From Himantopus leucocephalus (lineage: Eukaryota > Chordata > Aves > Charadriiformes > Recurvirostridae), in the NCBI GenBank assembly GCA_003993805.1, contig RSEF01000005.1, forward strand, positions 21,241,647 to 21,305,646: a stretch of DNA of 64,000 nt. Reading direction: 5' to 3'. Of the stretch, positions 13,654-26,651 are shown one piece after another. The position numbers and the translations under genes are program-made. A model generated the notes under the pieces. It did no database searches. It worked only from the letters and a program-made list of their open reading frames with translations, and was not told the origin of the DNA. Position 1 is the stretch's first letter. Each line of letters starts with the position of its first letter.

Positions 13654-13692
13654 TGTCCTGGTTTAAGGTAAAACAGGACCAATTTTGGTCAG
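13654..13692. mobile_element. Edge of an avian-type LTR, cut by the assembly gap
   Basis: The sequence starts TGTCCTGGTTTAAGG, closely resembling the ends of bird ERVL-type LTRs, which characteristically begin or end with TGTCCTGGTTT-like words. It is preceded by AGGTC (13649-13653) and runs into a 1000-N gap. Only 39 bases are visible, so orientation and family are uncertain. Confidence 0.5.
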
Positions 13693-14692
13693 NNNNNNNN
13701 NNNNNNNNNNNNNNNNNNNNNNNNNNNNNNNNNNNNNNNNNNNNNNNNNNNNNNNNNNNNNNNNNNNNNNNNNNNNNNNNNNNNNNNNNNNNNNNNNNNN
13801 NNNNNNNNNNNNNNNNNNNNNNNNNNNNNNNNNNNNNNNNNNNNNNNNNNNNNNNNNNNNNNNNNNNNNNNNNNNNNNNNNNNNNNNNNNNNNNNNNNNN
13901 NNNNNNNNNNNNNNNNNNNNNNNNNNNNNNNNNNNNNNNNNNNNNNNNNNNNNNNNNNNNNNNNNNNNNNNNNNNNNNNNNNNNNNNNNNNNNNNNNNNN
14001 NNNNNNNNNNNNNNNNNNNNNNNNNNNNNNNNNNNNNNNNNNNNNNNNNNNNNNNNNNNNNNNNNNNNNNNNNNNNNNNNNNNNNNNNNNNNNNNNNNNN
14101 NNNNNNNNNNNNNNNNNNNNNNNNNNNNNNNNNNNNNNNNNNNNNNNNNNNNNNNNNNNNNNNNNNNNNNNNNNNNNNNNNNNNNNNNNNNNNNNNNNNN
14201 NNNNNNNNNNNNNNNNNNNNNNNNNNNNNNNNNNNNNNNNNNNNNNNNNNNNNNNNNNNNNNNNNNNNNNNNNNNNNNNNNNNNNNNNNNNNNNNNNNNN
14301 NNNNNNNNNNNNNNNNNNNNNNNNNNNNNNNNNNNNNNNNNNNNNNNNNNNNNNNNNNNNNNNNNNNNNNNNNNNNNNNNNNNNNNNNNNNNNNNNNNNN
14401 NNNNNNNNNNNNNNNNNNNNNNNNNNNNNNNNNNNNNNNNNNNNNNNNNNNNNNNNNNNNNNNNNNNNNNNNNNNNNNNNNNNNNNNNNNNNNNNNNNNN
14501 NNNNNNNNNNNNNNNNNNNNNNNNNNNNNNNNNNNNNNNNNNNNNNNNNNNNNNNNNNNNNNNNNNNNNNNNNNNNNNNNNNNNNNNNNNNNNNNNNNNN
14601 NNNNNNNNNNNNNNNNNNNNNNNNNNNNNNNNNNNNNNNNNNNNNNNNNNNNNNNNNNNNNNNNNNNNNNNNNNNNNNNNNNNNNNNNNNNN
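13693..14692. other. Assembly gap, exactly 1000 N
   Basis: This is a placeholder-sized run of Ns. Open frames that cross it are artefacts of translating Ns. LTR and CR1 sequence flanks the gap, so repeats probably caused it. Confidence 0.99.
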
Positions 14693-14729
14693 ACACTCTT
14701 CTTGATGCACTGGATGAGCTCTAGAGGTC
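14693..14729 (+). repeat. CR1 3' tail, left part, split by an LTR
   Basis: GATGAGCTCTAGAGGTC at 14713-14729 matches the CR1 3' tail just before its CCCTTCCAACC motif. That motif reappears at 15180 after the LTR, so this and 15175-15202 are two halves of one CR1 tail. The upstream CR1 sequence is lost in the gap. Confidence 0.7.
14725..14729. other. Target-site duplication, left copy (AGGTC)
   Basis: AGGTC lies immediately left of the LTR and equals 15175-15179. Removing the LTR and one copy restores a continuous CR1 tail (CTAGAGGTCCCTTCCAACC). Confidence 0.7.
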
Positions 14730-15174
14730 TGTCATGGTTTAGCCCCAGCCAGCCACAAAGAACCACGAGGCTGCTTGCTCACACACACCCCCACCCCCAG
14801 CCTAGATGAGAGGAGAATCCAAAGAAAAAGGCAAAACTCATAGGTTGAAATAAAGGCAGTTTAACAGACCAGTGAAGAAAAGAGGAAAACAACAACAATA
14901 ATACTTATAAAGGAATATACAAAACATGATTAATGTGCCACGGCTCACCACCAGAATCCAAAGCCTGTACCACCGCTCACCACCAGAATCCAAAGCCCAG
15001 CCCACTCCCAAGCAGGGATTCCTGTCCCCTCCCCCACCCAGCTCCCCGGCTCTATACTGAGCATGGCATCACATCTATTGACTACCCTTGTGGCTAGTTT
15101 GTGTCAGCTGACCTGGCTGTGTTCTGTCCCAGCTACTTCTGAAAATCACCTGTGTCCTCGCCTGAATCAGGACC
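14730..15174 (-). mobile_element. Solo LTR (ERVL-like) nested in a CR1 tail
   Basis: The plus strand starts TGTCATGGTTTAGCCCCAGCC, the typical edge of a widespread bird LTR family. It continues with features of that family: a C-rich CACACACCCCCACCCCC run, an AT-rich AACAACAATAATA run and a TATACTGAGCATG segment. In the family the TATA box reads on the minus strand, which gives the orientation. The right edge reads CAGGACC, consistent with a CAGGACA end after one substitution. AGGTC flanks both sides (14725-14729 and 15175-15179). It is 445 bp long, has no internal retroviral sequence, and its TATA box and CRE-like site look degraded. Confidence 0.75.
14943..14997. repeat. Tandem duplication of a 23-bp word inside the LTR
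   Basis: GCTCACCACCAGAATCCAAAGCC occurs at 14943-14965 and again at 14975-14997 (period 32). It is a local duplication within the LTR and may be a property of the subfamily. Confidence 0.8.
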
Positions 15175-15202
15175 AGGTCCCTTCCAACCCCTACCATTCT
15201 AT
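15175..15202 (+). repeat. CR1 3' tail, right part
   Basis: AGGTCCCTTCCAACCCC followed by TACCATTCTATGG is the CR1 terminus with one degenerate octamer. It continues the CR1 tail interrupted at 14729. Confidence 0.7.
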
Positions 15203-18200
15203 GGTACACATGAAAACTTCAGCTGTATGTCTGCAAGCTGTACATTAGCAGTCAAGAGAAGCTGCTGTCAGAGACTACATTTGTGATTCTATGTTTATGA
15301 TAGAATTGAGAGTCTTCTAAAGCAGGTGAACAGCCAGAAGTGAGCTGAAGACCCATGTAAAACACAATAGTCTAAATGTCCACATTATATTATCTGATTT
15401 TCTTACTGTATGGGGATAGCAGCTGATGTTGACATGAGAAGTGCTATGAATGTTAAAGCCACATTGTGTAGGACAATACAGTAAAAAGCATTGGGTGTCT
15501 TCACGGTTGTCAATACCTGTCTGGAACTTCACAGCAAAATCAGGGAAAGAAGTCAGATATCACAAGCTGCCACATAAGTGCGAGATAGAATCTGAAGCTA
15601 CCTGTGAGCTTTCAAGTCCTAGGAAGCGGTGGTGTAGCCCTCATTTCAGTCACTGGTGCAGAGTAACAGTACTCGGGTGTCTGGAAATCAAACAATTCAA
15701 ACACTATCACTTGCAAAAAGTTTACTGCTAGCCCACTTGAAGGACAAAATGGTATTTCTGCATGTTCTGGAGGAAAACTAGGTCTTCAAATAGTTAATAT
15801 ATTAATGTTAAAACAAATTGAGTGATATGATGAGAATTTATTAGTAAGAAATAGGTCCACTTTTTTCACAAAGCCTGGAAAAGTTTTACATTTAAAACCA
15901 AATTGTATAGACTTTCAGCTTCAGGCGTTTTATGGCTCTCCTAGTTATGTGTAGGTGTTGGCAGTTCAGTGTGTTGGTTTTTGCTGGAACAAAATATTTA
16001 TAATTCATAAATGTATGAATCATAACATTTATATAGCACTTCTGGAGCAGATGCCACAAAAAGCTTAATTAAATGTAAGAGCATACAATTAAAAGGCAAA
16101 GCCAAATGAATAAACCTTAAAGAATTATTTAAACCCTGCAACTGAGCGCTCTAGAAATAAAGATGCAGTGTGACATGAATATCACACAGGCAAGTTACAG
16201 AAAAATACAGTGTAGTAGTAGGCAGACAAAAATATTATAAGAGCAATTATTAATATGTGATATCTTGTATTTCAAAGTGCTCTACAGCATTTTACAAGTT
16301 CTTTCTGAATAGGTAGGAGCCATTTCAAATTCTATTGAAATGTATGTCATAATATACATTTTTAATTTGCCAACTCCTTTAGTGGCAATTATTTATGATG
16401 ATACTCTATAGCATACTAGTGAGTGTAATCTACTGTATTTTTGAAAAATGAGACATCAAGGCACCATCTGCTATTGAATGCCTACTGTAAAGTGGGGATA
16501 TACAGCCAATTATCCTCACAATAATAACACGTGCAGTTTAGCATAAGGTAGAATATCAAGGTCTTCTAATCCATTTGTTTTAAAAAAAAATTTATCTGAG
16601 GAGCTAGTGTGAACTGATTCAGCCTAACAGCTTCAGATAAGCAGATTCTTAACCCCCAAAACCAATGTGAATAAATGGAATAAAGAACAACTTTTACTCC
16701 CTAACAGTAGCTACTCCTATATTTGTCCCAAACAGCAATGAGATTTTCTTCAACTTTCAGTGTGGACCTGCATGTTTGTATTAGATGGCCACTAGGGATT
16801 AATGAACTCAGTAAGACTGAATAGTATAGTGTTCTCCCTTCAAATCTTTTTAACAAAAGCTTAGATAACTTTCACGATCTTTGTGCAAACTTCCTTATTT
16901 CCATTTAGTTGCCATTTCTGTGTAAATTAACTTCCTTTTTCAAATGTTGGTGAGGAAGTAATTAACAAAAAGCTATTTGAAGAGCTCCTGATGGAAAGTT
17001 TCCATCTTAATAATGATTATCTCAGCTCTCATTGATTAATTGCCTATTTTTCTGAGGTTTCCAGGTCACTAATGGAGATTCAAAAGTCTAAAAAGACCAA
17101 GATGAATTGTCCAAACTTGGGGTTCATATTTGTTCTATAAATTGATTGTGAGCTTGTTTCACCATGCAGAATTTGTGAATTGGAATCAGGGCAAATCAGA
17201 ATTTTGGTGTATGAGGTTCCAGGAAGAAACAAAAGTTTGAGTAGAAGTAAGAATTAACAATGTGTCTTTCGTCTCCTCCTATTTCTAACCAGATGATTGT
17301 TGCAATAATTTTTGACTCAGGAAAAGAGCTGTGGTGTCTTGAATCACAGCTGCAGCAAGGCTGTCTCACAGAAATACAATGGAGGGGGAGGAAAGCTTGC
17401 TGAGAAGGATACGGTATGTGTCAATTTAAAAATGAAGTTTTTTGTTAGGACATTTTGCTCTGGTTTTATGTCACTATAAATATTATCTGTGTTCCAAGTG
17501 ACATTTATTACTCTTTAGAAATCTGAAAACATAGAACACACTTGTTTCCTGACTAGCACTTGCACATGCTATATGTCATTCTCCCTGTTTTCTTGATAGT
17601 TGTTTTGAGACCAATTTGGATTTACTGAAAGATCACAGCAATACATAAAGGATTCAATTTTCGTGTGATAAAAAGGGACACGAGAGGAGGTCATGAGGCT
17701 AGATAGCAGTGGGAACATCGATACTTCTGCCCATAATTTCAGTTTTGTGCAAGAGGGTATGAAATGTCCCCTGACACACATGGGGCTGCTCTGCATCTGT
17801 ACTACTTTCTCCAAGTGAAGCCCACAGCTGTGCAGAAGATTAACACCATCCTCTGTGAAGCTTTAGCAGGAAAGAACACCTGTGAAGTTACCACAGGAGT
17901 AGTTTCCACAAATGAGCAACTCAATGTTCGTATTAATTTTCACATACTTACTGCCATGAGTTCAGTAAGGTTTTCATTCTGTCATCTTTTCCCATTCTGT
18001 TCTAATAGGACTACTGTTAGCATAATGTACTATCAGTACAAATCAAGATGATATAATCACACCGAAATAATGACAGATCTCTCATGTAAAACACAGTATG
18101 TGAATAAATTCTCTTACCCTTGATAATACATTGTCTCATTGCAAAACAGTAAGACCTAAAGCAGGAGAAAATGAAAAATCTGCCTGATGCAAGTGTCCCT

Positions 18201-20070
18201 TTCATAAGTCATATGCTCAATGATGTTTTTACTGGATCTATAGGTTGTCCAATGATAAAAATTGCTGTTACCCTTTCTCCATTATCAGAAACACATGTGA
18301 TGAGCACAGAATTAGTTCTACAATACTTACCTTTATGAATTGAACAATATATTTTAAGGACATAGTTAATGGTAGCTAAACATTTAAAACCACATTGTAT
18401 ACATTAACTGGTATATTGGTAAGTGTGATTCCTTGTTTACAGACAGAATAAGGAATCTATGATTTGAGCAACTACTGCTCAAACTGTAGCTCAAAAAACT
18501 ATGTAAAATTACAGCTAGATTGCCTTACAGTATGAAATTTAAAATCATAGGAACGGTATCTGCTAACAAGGTTTTACTCAGAATAGACCCATTGAGACAG
18601 ATTGTGCTCTGCAGAAGACAGCCAACTGCAAAGTCTAAAGTAGCTTCATGTCTCTGTTGTGGTACTTGGATTACCAGTTTGATTTTTGGGGCTCCACTAG
18701 GCCTAGACGTACATGATACAGCATAATGAATACAGAAGGCTGAGCAGTATATGTGCAAATATATTGCCAGTGCCAGTGGTTCCCAATCACTGGCCTTGCT
18801 TAGAGAGATGGAAGTGCACTGCAAGTAAGGTGCAGTGGGAATACATTTAACCAAACTTGTCAGCTCAGTCCATAGTAAACCAGATGTTTCTCCACGATTC
18901 TCCCAACATTGATATAAATAATACCAACAGACCTACTAACTCGGTTTTACCATGACTACTGGTCCTACCTACAGCTGGCAGTAGGAGGAATCTGTTGTCC
19001 AAGGAAAAAAGGGAGATGGAACAAAGTAACAATGAGAAGCAGCAATCCTGGATTGGGACAAGGCCGGCTAGAAGCAAGGGTTTGAGTGTAGCAAGGCAAT
19101 CCAGACTGCAGCAAGGAAACTTTAGCCAGCGAGGCACACAATTTTCTCACGTTCTTCCAACTGTGGAGGAGCTGGGACCAACTACTCTACTATATGCCCT
19201 GTAATAAGATGCATTATTAGAGTACATTGTATAAACAACTGCAACGTTGTTAGTTCCAGCAGTCATTTATTTAGCAGTTTTGGTTTGACAACTGAAGTAA
19301 AAAAGCAAAAACAAATCTGGTGACATCTCCTATTTGCATGGCAACTACATGTTTTGTTTTGGCTTCTTGTAATTAAAGCAAAAGCATGCAGGGCTGCTTT
19401 CACAAAAGATGCTAAGGAGGAAACAGTGAATCATCTAGCAGGGATTAAACCCAGAAAGAGACACCATGGCTCCTTTCCCTCCTCTATCTCAGGATATTTG
19501 CATGCCCATGCCCTACTTTCATATGGAATTCTGAAAATAAAGGAATATTGGATACTTGAGAAGAATAGAGAGAAAGGGAGTAAGAGAGGGAGAAGACTGG
19601 CTATTCACTGGAAAAAAAAAAATGTGTTACATATTGACACTGACCCACTTGCTATAAAATAAAATCTAGTTGGACCCAGCAATTGCCCCATGAGCTGAAA
19701 TCCAGGTGCTAGCTTCAGACCATGACCATTTTCATTCTTGTGCTTTTTTGAGTGACTATTTAAGAATTTTATACAAAAGAGAAAGATCAATAAACAATGC
19801 CGACCTTACTCAGAATTCTGTAACTTGTGGTCAGACATGGGCCTACGCACAAATTCAAACCTGTATTTGATACAGGAGCACACTGATCTTTGATCCACAC
19901 TTGAACTTGCATGGGCAACTTGGTGTGCAAGGGGATTCTTTTCAGTGCAGATTTCTCTTATCTTAAAACCACAATGGACTGCAACCCTGATCCTTCCTTC
20001 CTAGTGCTGCACCCATCAGTATTGTAGATGTCCAATCTAAGCAAGCCATTAAATAAAACAATTGTCCAAG
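15203..20070. other. Unique AT-rich noncoding DNA
   Basis: I see no gene. Frames such as 15450-15731 and 17764-18051 lack family resemblance and are probably chance. The stretch around 16950-17060 combines homeodomain-like TAATTA words with a 17-bp palindrome and is treated as a candidate conserved element in the findings. Confidence 0.65.
16990..17006. repeat. 17-bp near-palindrome
   Basis: GATGGAAA, a single G, then TTTCCATC: perfect 8-bp arms around a single central base. It could be a dimeric protein-binding site, but nothing here proves that. Confidence 0.7.
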
Positions 20071-20150
20071 TCACAGAATCACAGGATCACTGAGTTTAGA
20101 AGGACCTTGTGAAGTCCTCTAGTCCAAGCTTCAGGAGCCTGTTCTGCACA
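20071..20150 (-). repeat. CR1 3' end fragment
   Basis: TCACAGAATCACAGGATCACTG, then AGGACCTTGTGAAGTCCTC and TAGTCCAAGC, match the CR1 3' terminus in reverse complement (octamer tail first, then the conserved tail). The copy is very short and diverged. Confidence 0.72.
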
Positions 20151-23100
20151 AATTTTATTTAGGTGAAATTAGTCAGCATCTCAGTCCAAATTTACTAGTT
20201 GCTTCAAGACAGCTTTACCACACTTTTCAGAGGAACATACTATACCAGAGATTAAATAAAATGAAATTGCTTGGCTTTAATTATCATGTGTGCCCAGTCA
20301 AAACATTATAATGCAATCCTATTAAACTTTTGGCACAACAGCCTAGCTTTTTAGTTAAGGTTGTTGGAACTGATACTTTTACTCTTGAAAAAGCCCATAA
20401 TTCAGTGTCTGGTACCAGCCAAGATGGTAGCTTTCAAACATGCATCAGTTTTACTTAGCTCCTACTTCTGATGTAATAGCTCACAGATGACAAAGCAGAG
20501 TATGGGCACAAAATACTCTGCCAGGTCTATCATAAGAATTTGCTAACCTTTACAAAACTCTCATCAGGTGTCAATAGAGAAAAAGTATGATTTTCAAGTG
20601 TCCAAAGGACTGTGGACATTTGTAGTCCTGTAGAGGTAGACTCAGAAGCTCTAGAAAATTAAATTATTTCTTCTAAGTCAGAGGAAAAGTGTGTAGAGGA
20701 TAGGCTGTCTCCTCTGCACAGTCTAACCACCACATCATTGTTTTAACATATTTTGTTATAGTACATAAAGCAAAGGGAACATTGCCTATACAAATTCCAC
20801 TCTGAAGAACTGTCTAAGCATTTTGATTCATATGAAAATGTAATGATATCCCAAAGATTGAGGTCAATCCAGGCATTCTCCCAGCATTTGGGAAGCTGCA
20901 CTTCTAATAAGCAAAAATAACCTTTCTGTCAAATCTTCAATACTCAGCAAAAAATGCATGCCCAGCTATTCAAGGAAAAAAGTTAATTCTCTTACCATAT
21001 TCTATATTCACTGCTAACCTTTTCACCCTCTTTCTCTACTTCCCTCTTCCTCCTCCCTTTCTAGCTTACAGCAGGGAATCCAATTGCATTATGAACCATA
21101 TTTTATTATTTAATCATTTTACATTATATATAACAATCAGTGGCCTGTCCAGGCATTTAAAGTGTGATTAACCAATTATCTTCTGGTAGAAAATAGAAAG
21201 GCATAAGCAACTACCATCCTGATTTTGTATCAAACACCGCTTGCATATATATAAATATATAACTATGTTCTGTCCCAGGACATACATTATGCCAAACAGT
21301 CTAAGACTGCACCTATCTCAACCACATTTATAAAATACTAAACAAGCTTTAAGCCAAAACATCTGTCAAAACCAGACATAATATGTAAATATTTGCTCTA
21401 CTTCACACACAACCAATAAAACAGGCAAAACACTTTAGTGTCCGTATCTCATTAAGCACTATGTAAAACTACGTACTGATGGAAAGAAGAGCTGTAAAGC
21501 CCCACCATGGTATGTCAGGAGCGCAAGGCGAGCAGAACCATACCTAGACATCAGAGACCTTAGAAGCTCTGCATTGCCCTGAGCTGTCAGATGCTCTGAT
21601 ACTGCCAAGCCAGATGTCACATTACTCCATACACCAGGCCCAGCTAGCACAACCTAGCTTTTATCATCTGATGTTCAGGAATAACCGTAGGGATTATAAC
21701 AGCAAGACCTTAATTAAATGCAGAAATCACTTTAAGCAATGTTGCAACATCACTTGAAGTGCAGAATCAAGGACTGTCTGCACTTCTGGGGTTGTGTGAC
21801 ACAACAAATAGGAAAGGAAGCAAACTAGGTATTTTTCTCTGGAAAAATTATATGGGAATTCATAGAAAAGCCTTCACCTACAGCAGACACATTAGGACAT
21901 GTTACGTGAACCTTTTATACATATATAAGGAGTAATAGGAGGACTTCGGAATTTGAAGTGTTACTACTTTTCTCTGTTTCTATTGCAGAGAAGCCTAAAA
22001 TCAAGGGAAAATATAATGGCACAAAATAATGTTATGAGTTTGCCAGTTTTGGTAAGTCCTTTCAGCATGCAGTGCATCCAAAATAGTTTGGTATTTTCCA
22101 TGAGAAATAGTAGCAGCTTAGTTACAGGATACAATGAAAAATAGTTCAGCGAGCAATAACTCTCTCTCTCCTAAGAATATTCATGAACAAAAATAATTTT
22201 TCTGTACCATTCTGTTCCGAGCAGGTGGAGATCAGATAGAGAAGGAAATGTATTATCATATAATCATATAGTACTTCCCTTACCACAGTGTTTGATAAGC
22301 AAATTGTTAGTTAATTAGACATGCTCTGTTCTTGCCTGCTGCAGCAAAAGGAGCTTTCTAGATGCACAGCTTGCTAGAGCAGCCTCTGACTCTGTGAAGG
22401 GAACAGCTGACCCACCAGCAACACCTTGCTGCCACCAGCATTATACTGTTCCCATTTAGCATTCTTCCTTTTAGGATGGACAATGAGTAGGCAACACTTG
22501 TTATACCCTCCTAGTGTAAAGCCATTATGCATGTCCCTTAAAGATGTGACAAGTTTTTGCCCCAGGAACATGACCATGAAACAGGTTTTATGTGTGAGCT
22601 ATTCAATATCAAGATATTGCTCTGTGCTGCCAGTCTGCTTGCTTGTGAACATATAGCTGTTAGTTCAACTAAAATACAGAAGCTACACATTGAAAACATG
22701 AAAGTAAAATTTCAGTGAGACACGTAACTCCAATTGAATTTTTTTTTCAAGATATATAATCTGAATGAACTCTCTAGCAAGCAATATGAAAATATTGTTA
22801 AGGTGACTAGACATTATGACAGAACTGGTAGCCGTCTTAAGCCACAGATACTCTACCGCAGGTGAGAGTTGGATAAAGTTTTTCAAATTAGAAAGTTGTA
22901 CTTCGTAAAATGTCCTTAGCTTTGTCAAAAAACACTTAGTGAAGTCAAATATAGATGTAATTAGATACATGTATTTTTTTTTAAAATAAGTTTAAAATTA
23001 AACACTTCCAAACCAGAAATTATTATTTCAGGTTTTTAAAAGTGTTCATGTTTGGTGTTCTCCTTCTTCTCTATATCCTATTTGATTAAATTGATTTAGG

Positions 23101-24927
23101 TTGACTAAATTGAATTTCTTCTCTGCTGTTTTTTATTTTGAATCCCTAGCCATACTATTCTAGTTTCCTTAGATTCTTCAACTTTTCAAAATTAACCTTT
23201 CTTCATATGGAAAAAAATTTGAAAATAATGAAAAAGATAAGAATACCCTAGATTAAATGAAAACATACAAAGCTTTACCCTTTTTAAATTTTTCAAATTT
23301 CAAAGCCAAAACTTCATTCCGTTACTAAATACATTAAATATTTTTTGTAAGAAAACTTTAAAATTCACTGACAAATTCACAGGTCTCAGACCATTTTAAT
23401 GGAAACTCTTCATGCATGTAGAAAGAACATGTTGGAAAGGGTAAAGAGGTTTACCTGACCTCAATCAAAAGTGACAATGAAAAAAAATTTTAGACCTGTA
23501 GTCTGAAGTGATTCATGACATTATTCCAGAAAAGACATCTTTGTGTAAGTGCATGGGAGAGGGGTTGGGGGTGGCATAAAAACCTTAATGTATATGGAAA
23601 AATAGCCTGCAAAATCCAAATGCAAACAAACGCTTCAGTTTGCATTTGAGGAGTATGAGATTTTCCTCTCCTTTAAGTTTCAAATTTCTTCGTATCTACT
23701 TAGTATTTTTAGTTACCCTTTCTCAATCACACAATCAATATTTCACTTTTAATTTTTTTGCCTAAGTATATCCAAGTAATATGGAGAGAAGCATATAGAT
23801 AAGCAAGTAGGAGATAGGCAATGTTTTTAAAACGAATTTACAAGAATTGCTGATGTGTTTGTGTTCCTTTTCTGTAGATAGCCAACCACTTAAATTTTAC
23901 TGATAAAAATGGTAATAATGAGTAGATTTAAATATCACCTGTGAAAATGGAATTTTATATTGTCACATACATTCTTAACAGAAATATCTCTGTCCACAGG
24001 TACCCAAAAAAGAAAAACAATGAAATTAAAAAGAAGCATTATAACTCTGGGCAGTGATTCCCATTCTCTTCCTACAGAAGCTAACAGGCTTTTCCTCATG
24101 GTTGTACAATATTTGGAGGTAGGCAATGGGTTGGCAGGCAGGCTTGGTGAAGACTTAATCTGGAAGAACCTTTTTTCTCTTTGAGGGAACTGGCAGTCCC
24201 AAGAAACCAGTCAAGGGAGGATACAGAATACAGGTGCACTGAAGTACACCAAAGTTGAGGGCTTAGCCCTTTCCTACATCACTTTCAGTGAGAGGAGAAC
24301 TCTCATCTTCAACAAAGGTTGTAACTTCAATTAATTGGGAATGTAAGAGTTTATTAGATTAACAATGCTTTTGAAGGAATAAGTTTGGTATAAACTCTTT
24401 GCCTTGCTTCAAAGGGATGAAAGGCAAGGCAATGCAGATATTTATTCTTTAAAATAAAACTCGCAATAAACAATATGTGAGGGTTTTGCCTGTTCAAACT
24501 AAATCTTGATCAGACTTTTTTACTGGTTCTTTCAAATGAAAAATAGATGAGCAGCACATTTACATGGCAAGATTCCTCTTCTAAGTTTGCGAGTTGCATG
24601 CTTCATCCAACTTTTCTAAAATTTATGACATTTATAAAGTCTGACAAGTGTGTGTTTCACAAGATGTTGGGTTTTTTTCCTTCAGATTTTGTTGTTGCCT
24701 GTTACTTTCGAAGGATAGGTTATATTGGAGTTAGTTACTACAGTAGTACTCACAGGAACATTGAAAGAACAGGATTAAGAGAAACTTAATCTAGAGTGGC
24801 TGGAAATGTTTCAAGTTTGTTATTCTGTATGTGCCTCTAGATTTGGAATAAGCATTAATTAAAAAGTTCCATTAGACAGTAACTAGCAATAAGAATTAGA
24901 ATGAGTGAAGGATTCAGATGCGAGATT

Positions 24928-24985
24928 AAAAGATTAATAGTTGCATATTAGTCTTGCATATATAAAAGATTAATAGTTGCATATT
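24928..24985. repeat. Two-copy direct repeat, 22-bp unit
   Basis: AAAAGATTAATAGTTGCATA plus TT occurs at 24928-24949 and identically at 24964-24985, with a period of 36 bp. This is a simple local duplication. Confidence 0.85.
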
Positions 24986-25620
24986 CAATGAGCATCGTCT
25001 CCATCCCAAAGTGTTACAGGTTCCTTCAGCAAACTGGATTATAATCATGTGATCAGAGATTATCAGCTCTCAGATCAGCTACAAGGTAGCAAAAATAAAA
25101 TAAGGTTACTTCTGACATTTAACTTGAGCATCTTTTTTCAATATTAGCAGATTTCTATCTTTAAGTGTAATTATTACATTAGCTAGTGGGCAAAAGAACA
25201 AGAAAGGATTGACAGGTGCTCTCTATTCTAGATAAGTTAAAAGCCATGAAGCTGCAGAAAAGTAGGAGACATTGTCCTGTTCCCAAAGCTCTGGAGTAGT
25301 CACAAAAGCATTTTTTCCCTGGATCTCTTAGTACCTCCACGGAGAGAGCTGGGTTTCAAGAATCTGTCCTCCTACCCCGCTCATTTCTTGCCTGATATTG
25401 CTACATAGTAAATTCTGTTCAGCCTCAATGAAGGTCCTGCTTCCCTCAGTAGAGGGGGTTTACTTGGACCAAACTATATCCATTACGTAACGTGCTCTAG
25501 TTGTCATCTCTCCACAGAATCTCTCCACCTAACAGTTTAGGTTAGTTTTGGTATTTAACCTGAGACAGTAAAGATGAACAATGAAATATGCATGGTGTAG
25601 ATGTTCCCATTGCAAGTCAG

Positions 25621-25643
25621 NCCTTTTTTTTTTTTTTTTTTAA
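25621..25643. repeat. N followed by poly(T) run
   Basis: A single ambiguous base precedes a long T homopolymer. This is a low-complexity tract where read consensus failed. Confidence 0.85.
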
Positions 25644-26651
25644 AGAAACATAAGTGAAATCACATTTAGGGAATAATTCCAATAACATTTTAGAAGTCTA
25701 TTTTCAAATGAGATTAACCATGCCCCAAATGTGCCTATTCTTTTCTACTCTACGGGAATAAGAAAGCACAAATGGAAACACTAAAAATAAAGTTAGATTA
25801 GATGAACCTCACCTGGAAAAACATTACAGACTATTCTAGCATGACAGCACATGTAGTGTACTTAATTATTTCATGAAAGGGACATGAAAATATGCATTAC
25901 AAGGGAATTATATCTTGAACATGTAGGTGTAATGTCTGCAGTTTCTTTTTTTTAATCCACTTAATCTTATTTTCCTTGATACATGTAATTTTTGCCCCAA
26001 CACTAATGCACTGACTGTCACAATGGTGTTCAGCCTGAGATTAGTCTTTAAATATAAGGAATACCAGATCCCATGGCTTGTTCCAAAAAAGCTGATAGAA
26101 GAAAGGAACGTTAGCTTGGGTGTCTGCATATAATTTAAGTTCCATAATGAAAAGATAACTATTCCAAAGTAAGCCTAGGAAGTGAACTACTGTTGTATAT
26201 TATGAGTTCTGAGGAAACTACAGTTTGCCATAATATTCTATTGTGTAGTGCTTGATGTGAACATTGTTGAATTTTAAGTTAAAATTGACAAAGATTACTG
26301 TGGACAGATAGAGCCCATTGAATACTAAGATAAGAAAACTATATCGTCTTCAAATGGAAAACTCAATAGAATATATTAAGGCTAAGATTATGAAAAAAAA
26401 GGAAGGGAATAATGTTTTTCTATTACAAATAGAGGAATGAAAAATGCATTAAATACACTGCATATCTGATGTCTTAAAGAAAATGTCATTGCCTGCACAG
26501 CTTTTTTGAAGAAAAGAGAACAATCAATCAAGTCAATCTTGCTAAATGAGAAAATGACTCAGATATAGTTTTCTGCTTTCACTACAGGTCTACTTCAGTG
26601 CACTGCCATCTCCATCTTAACAGTCCTTTACTGATGAAGAGCATGTGATAT

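Larger units (their letters stand above)
20151..26651. other. Unique AT-rich noncoding DNA
   Basis: There is no recognisable gene. A 36-bp-period direct repeat lies at 24928-24985. A single N at 25621 is followed by a long T run, probably an unresolved homopolymer. The slightly GC-richer patch at 21480-21660 has no match that I know. Confidence 0.65.

Noticed and set aside
13622..14809. Four frames over 330 codons
   Set aside because: They are almost entirely unknown residues from translating the 1000-N gap.
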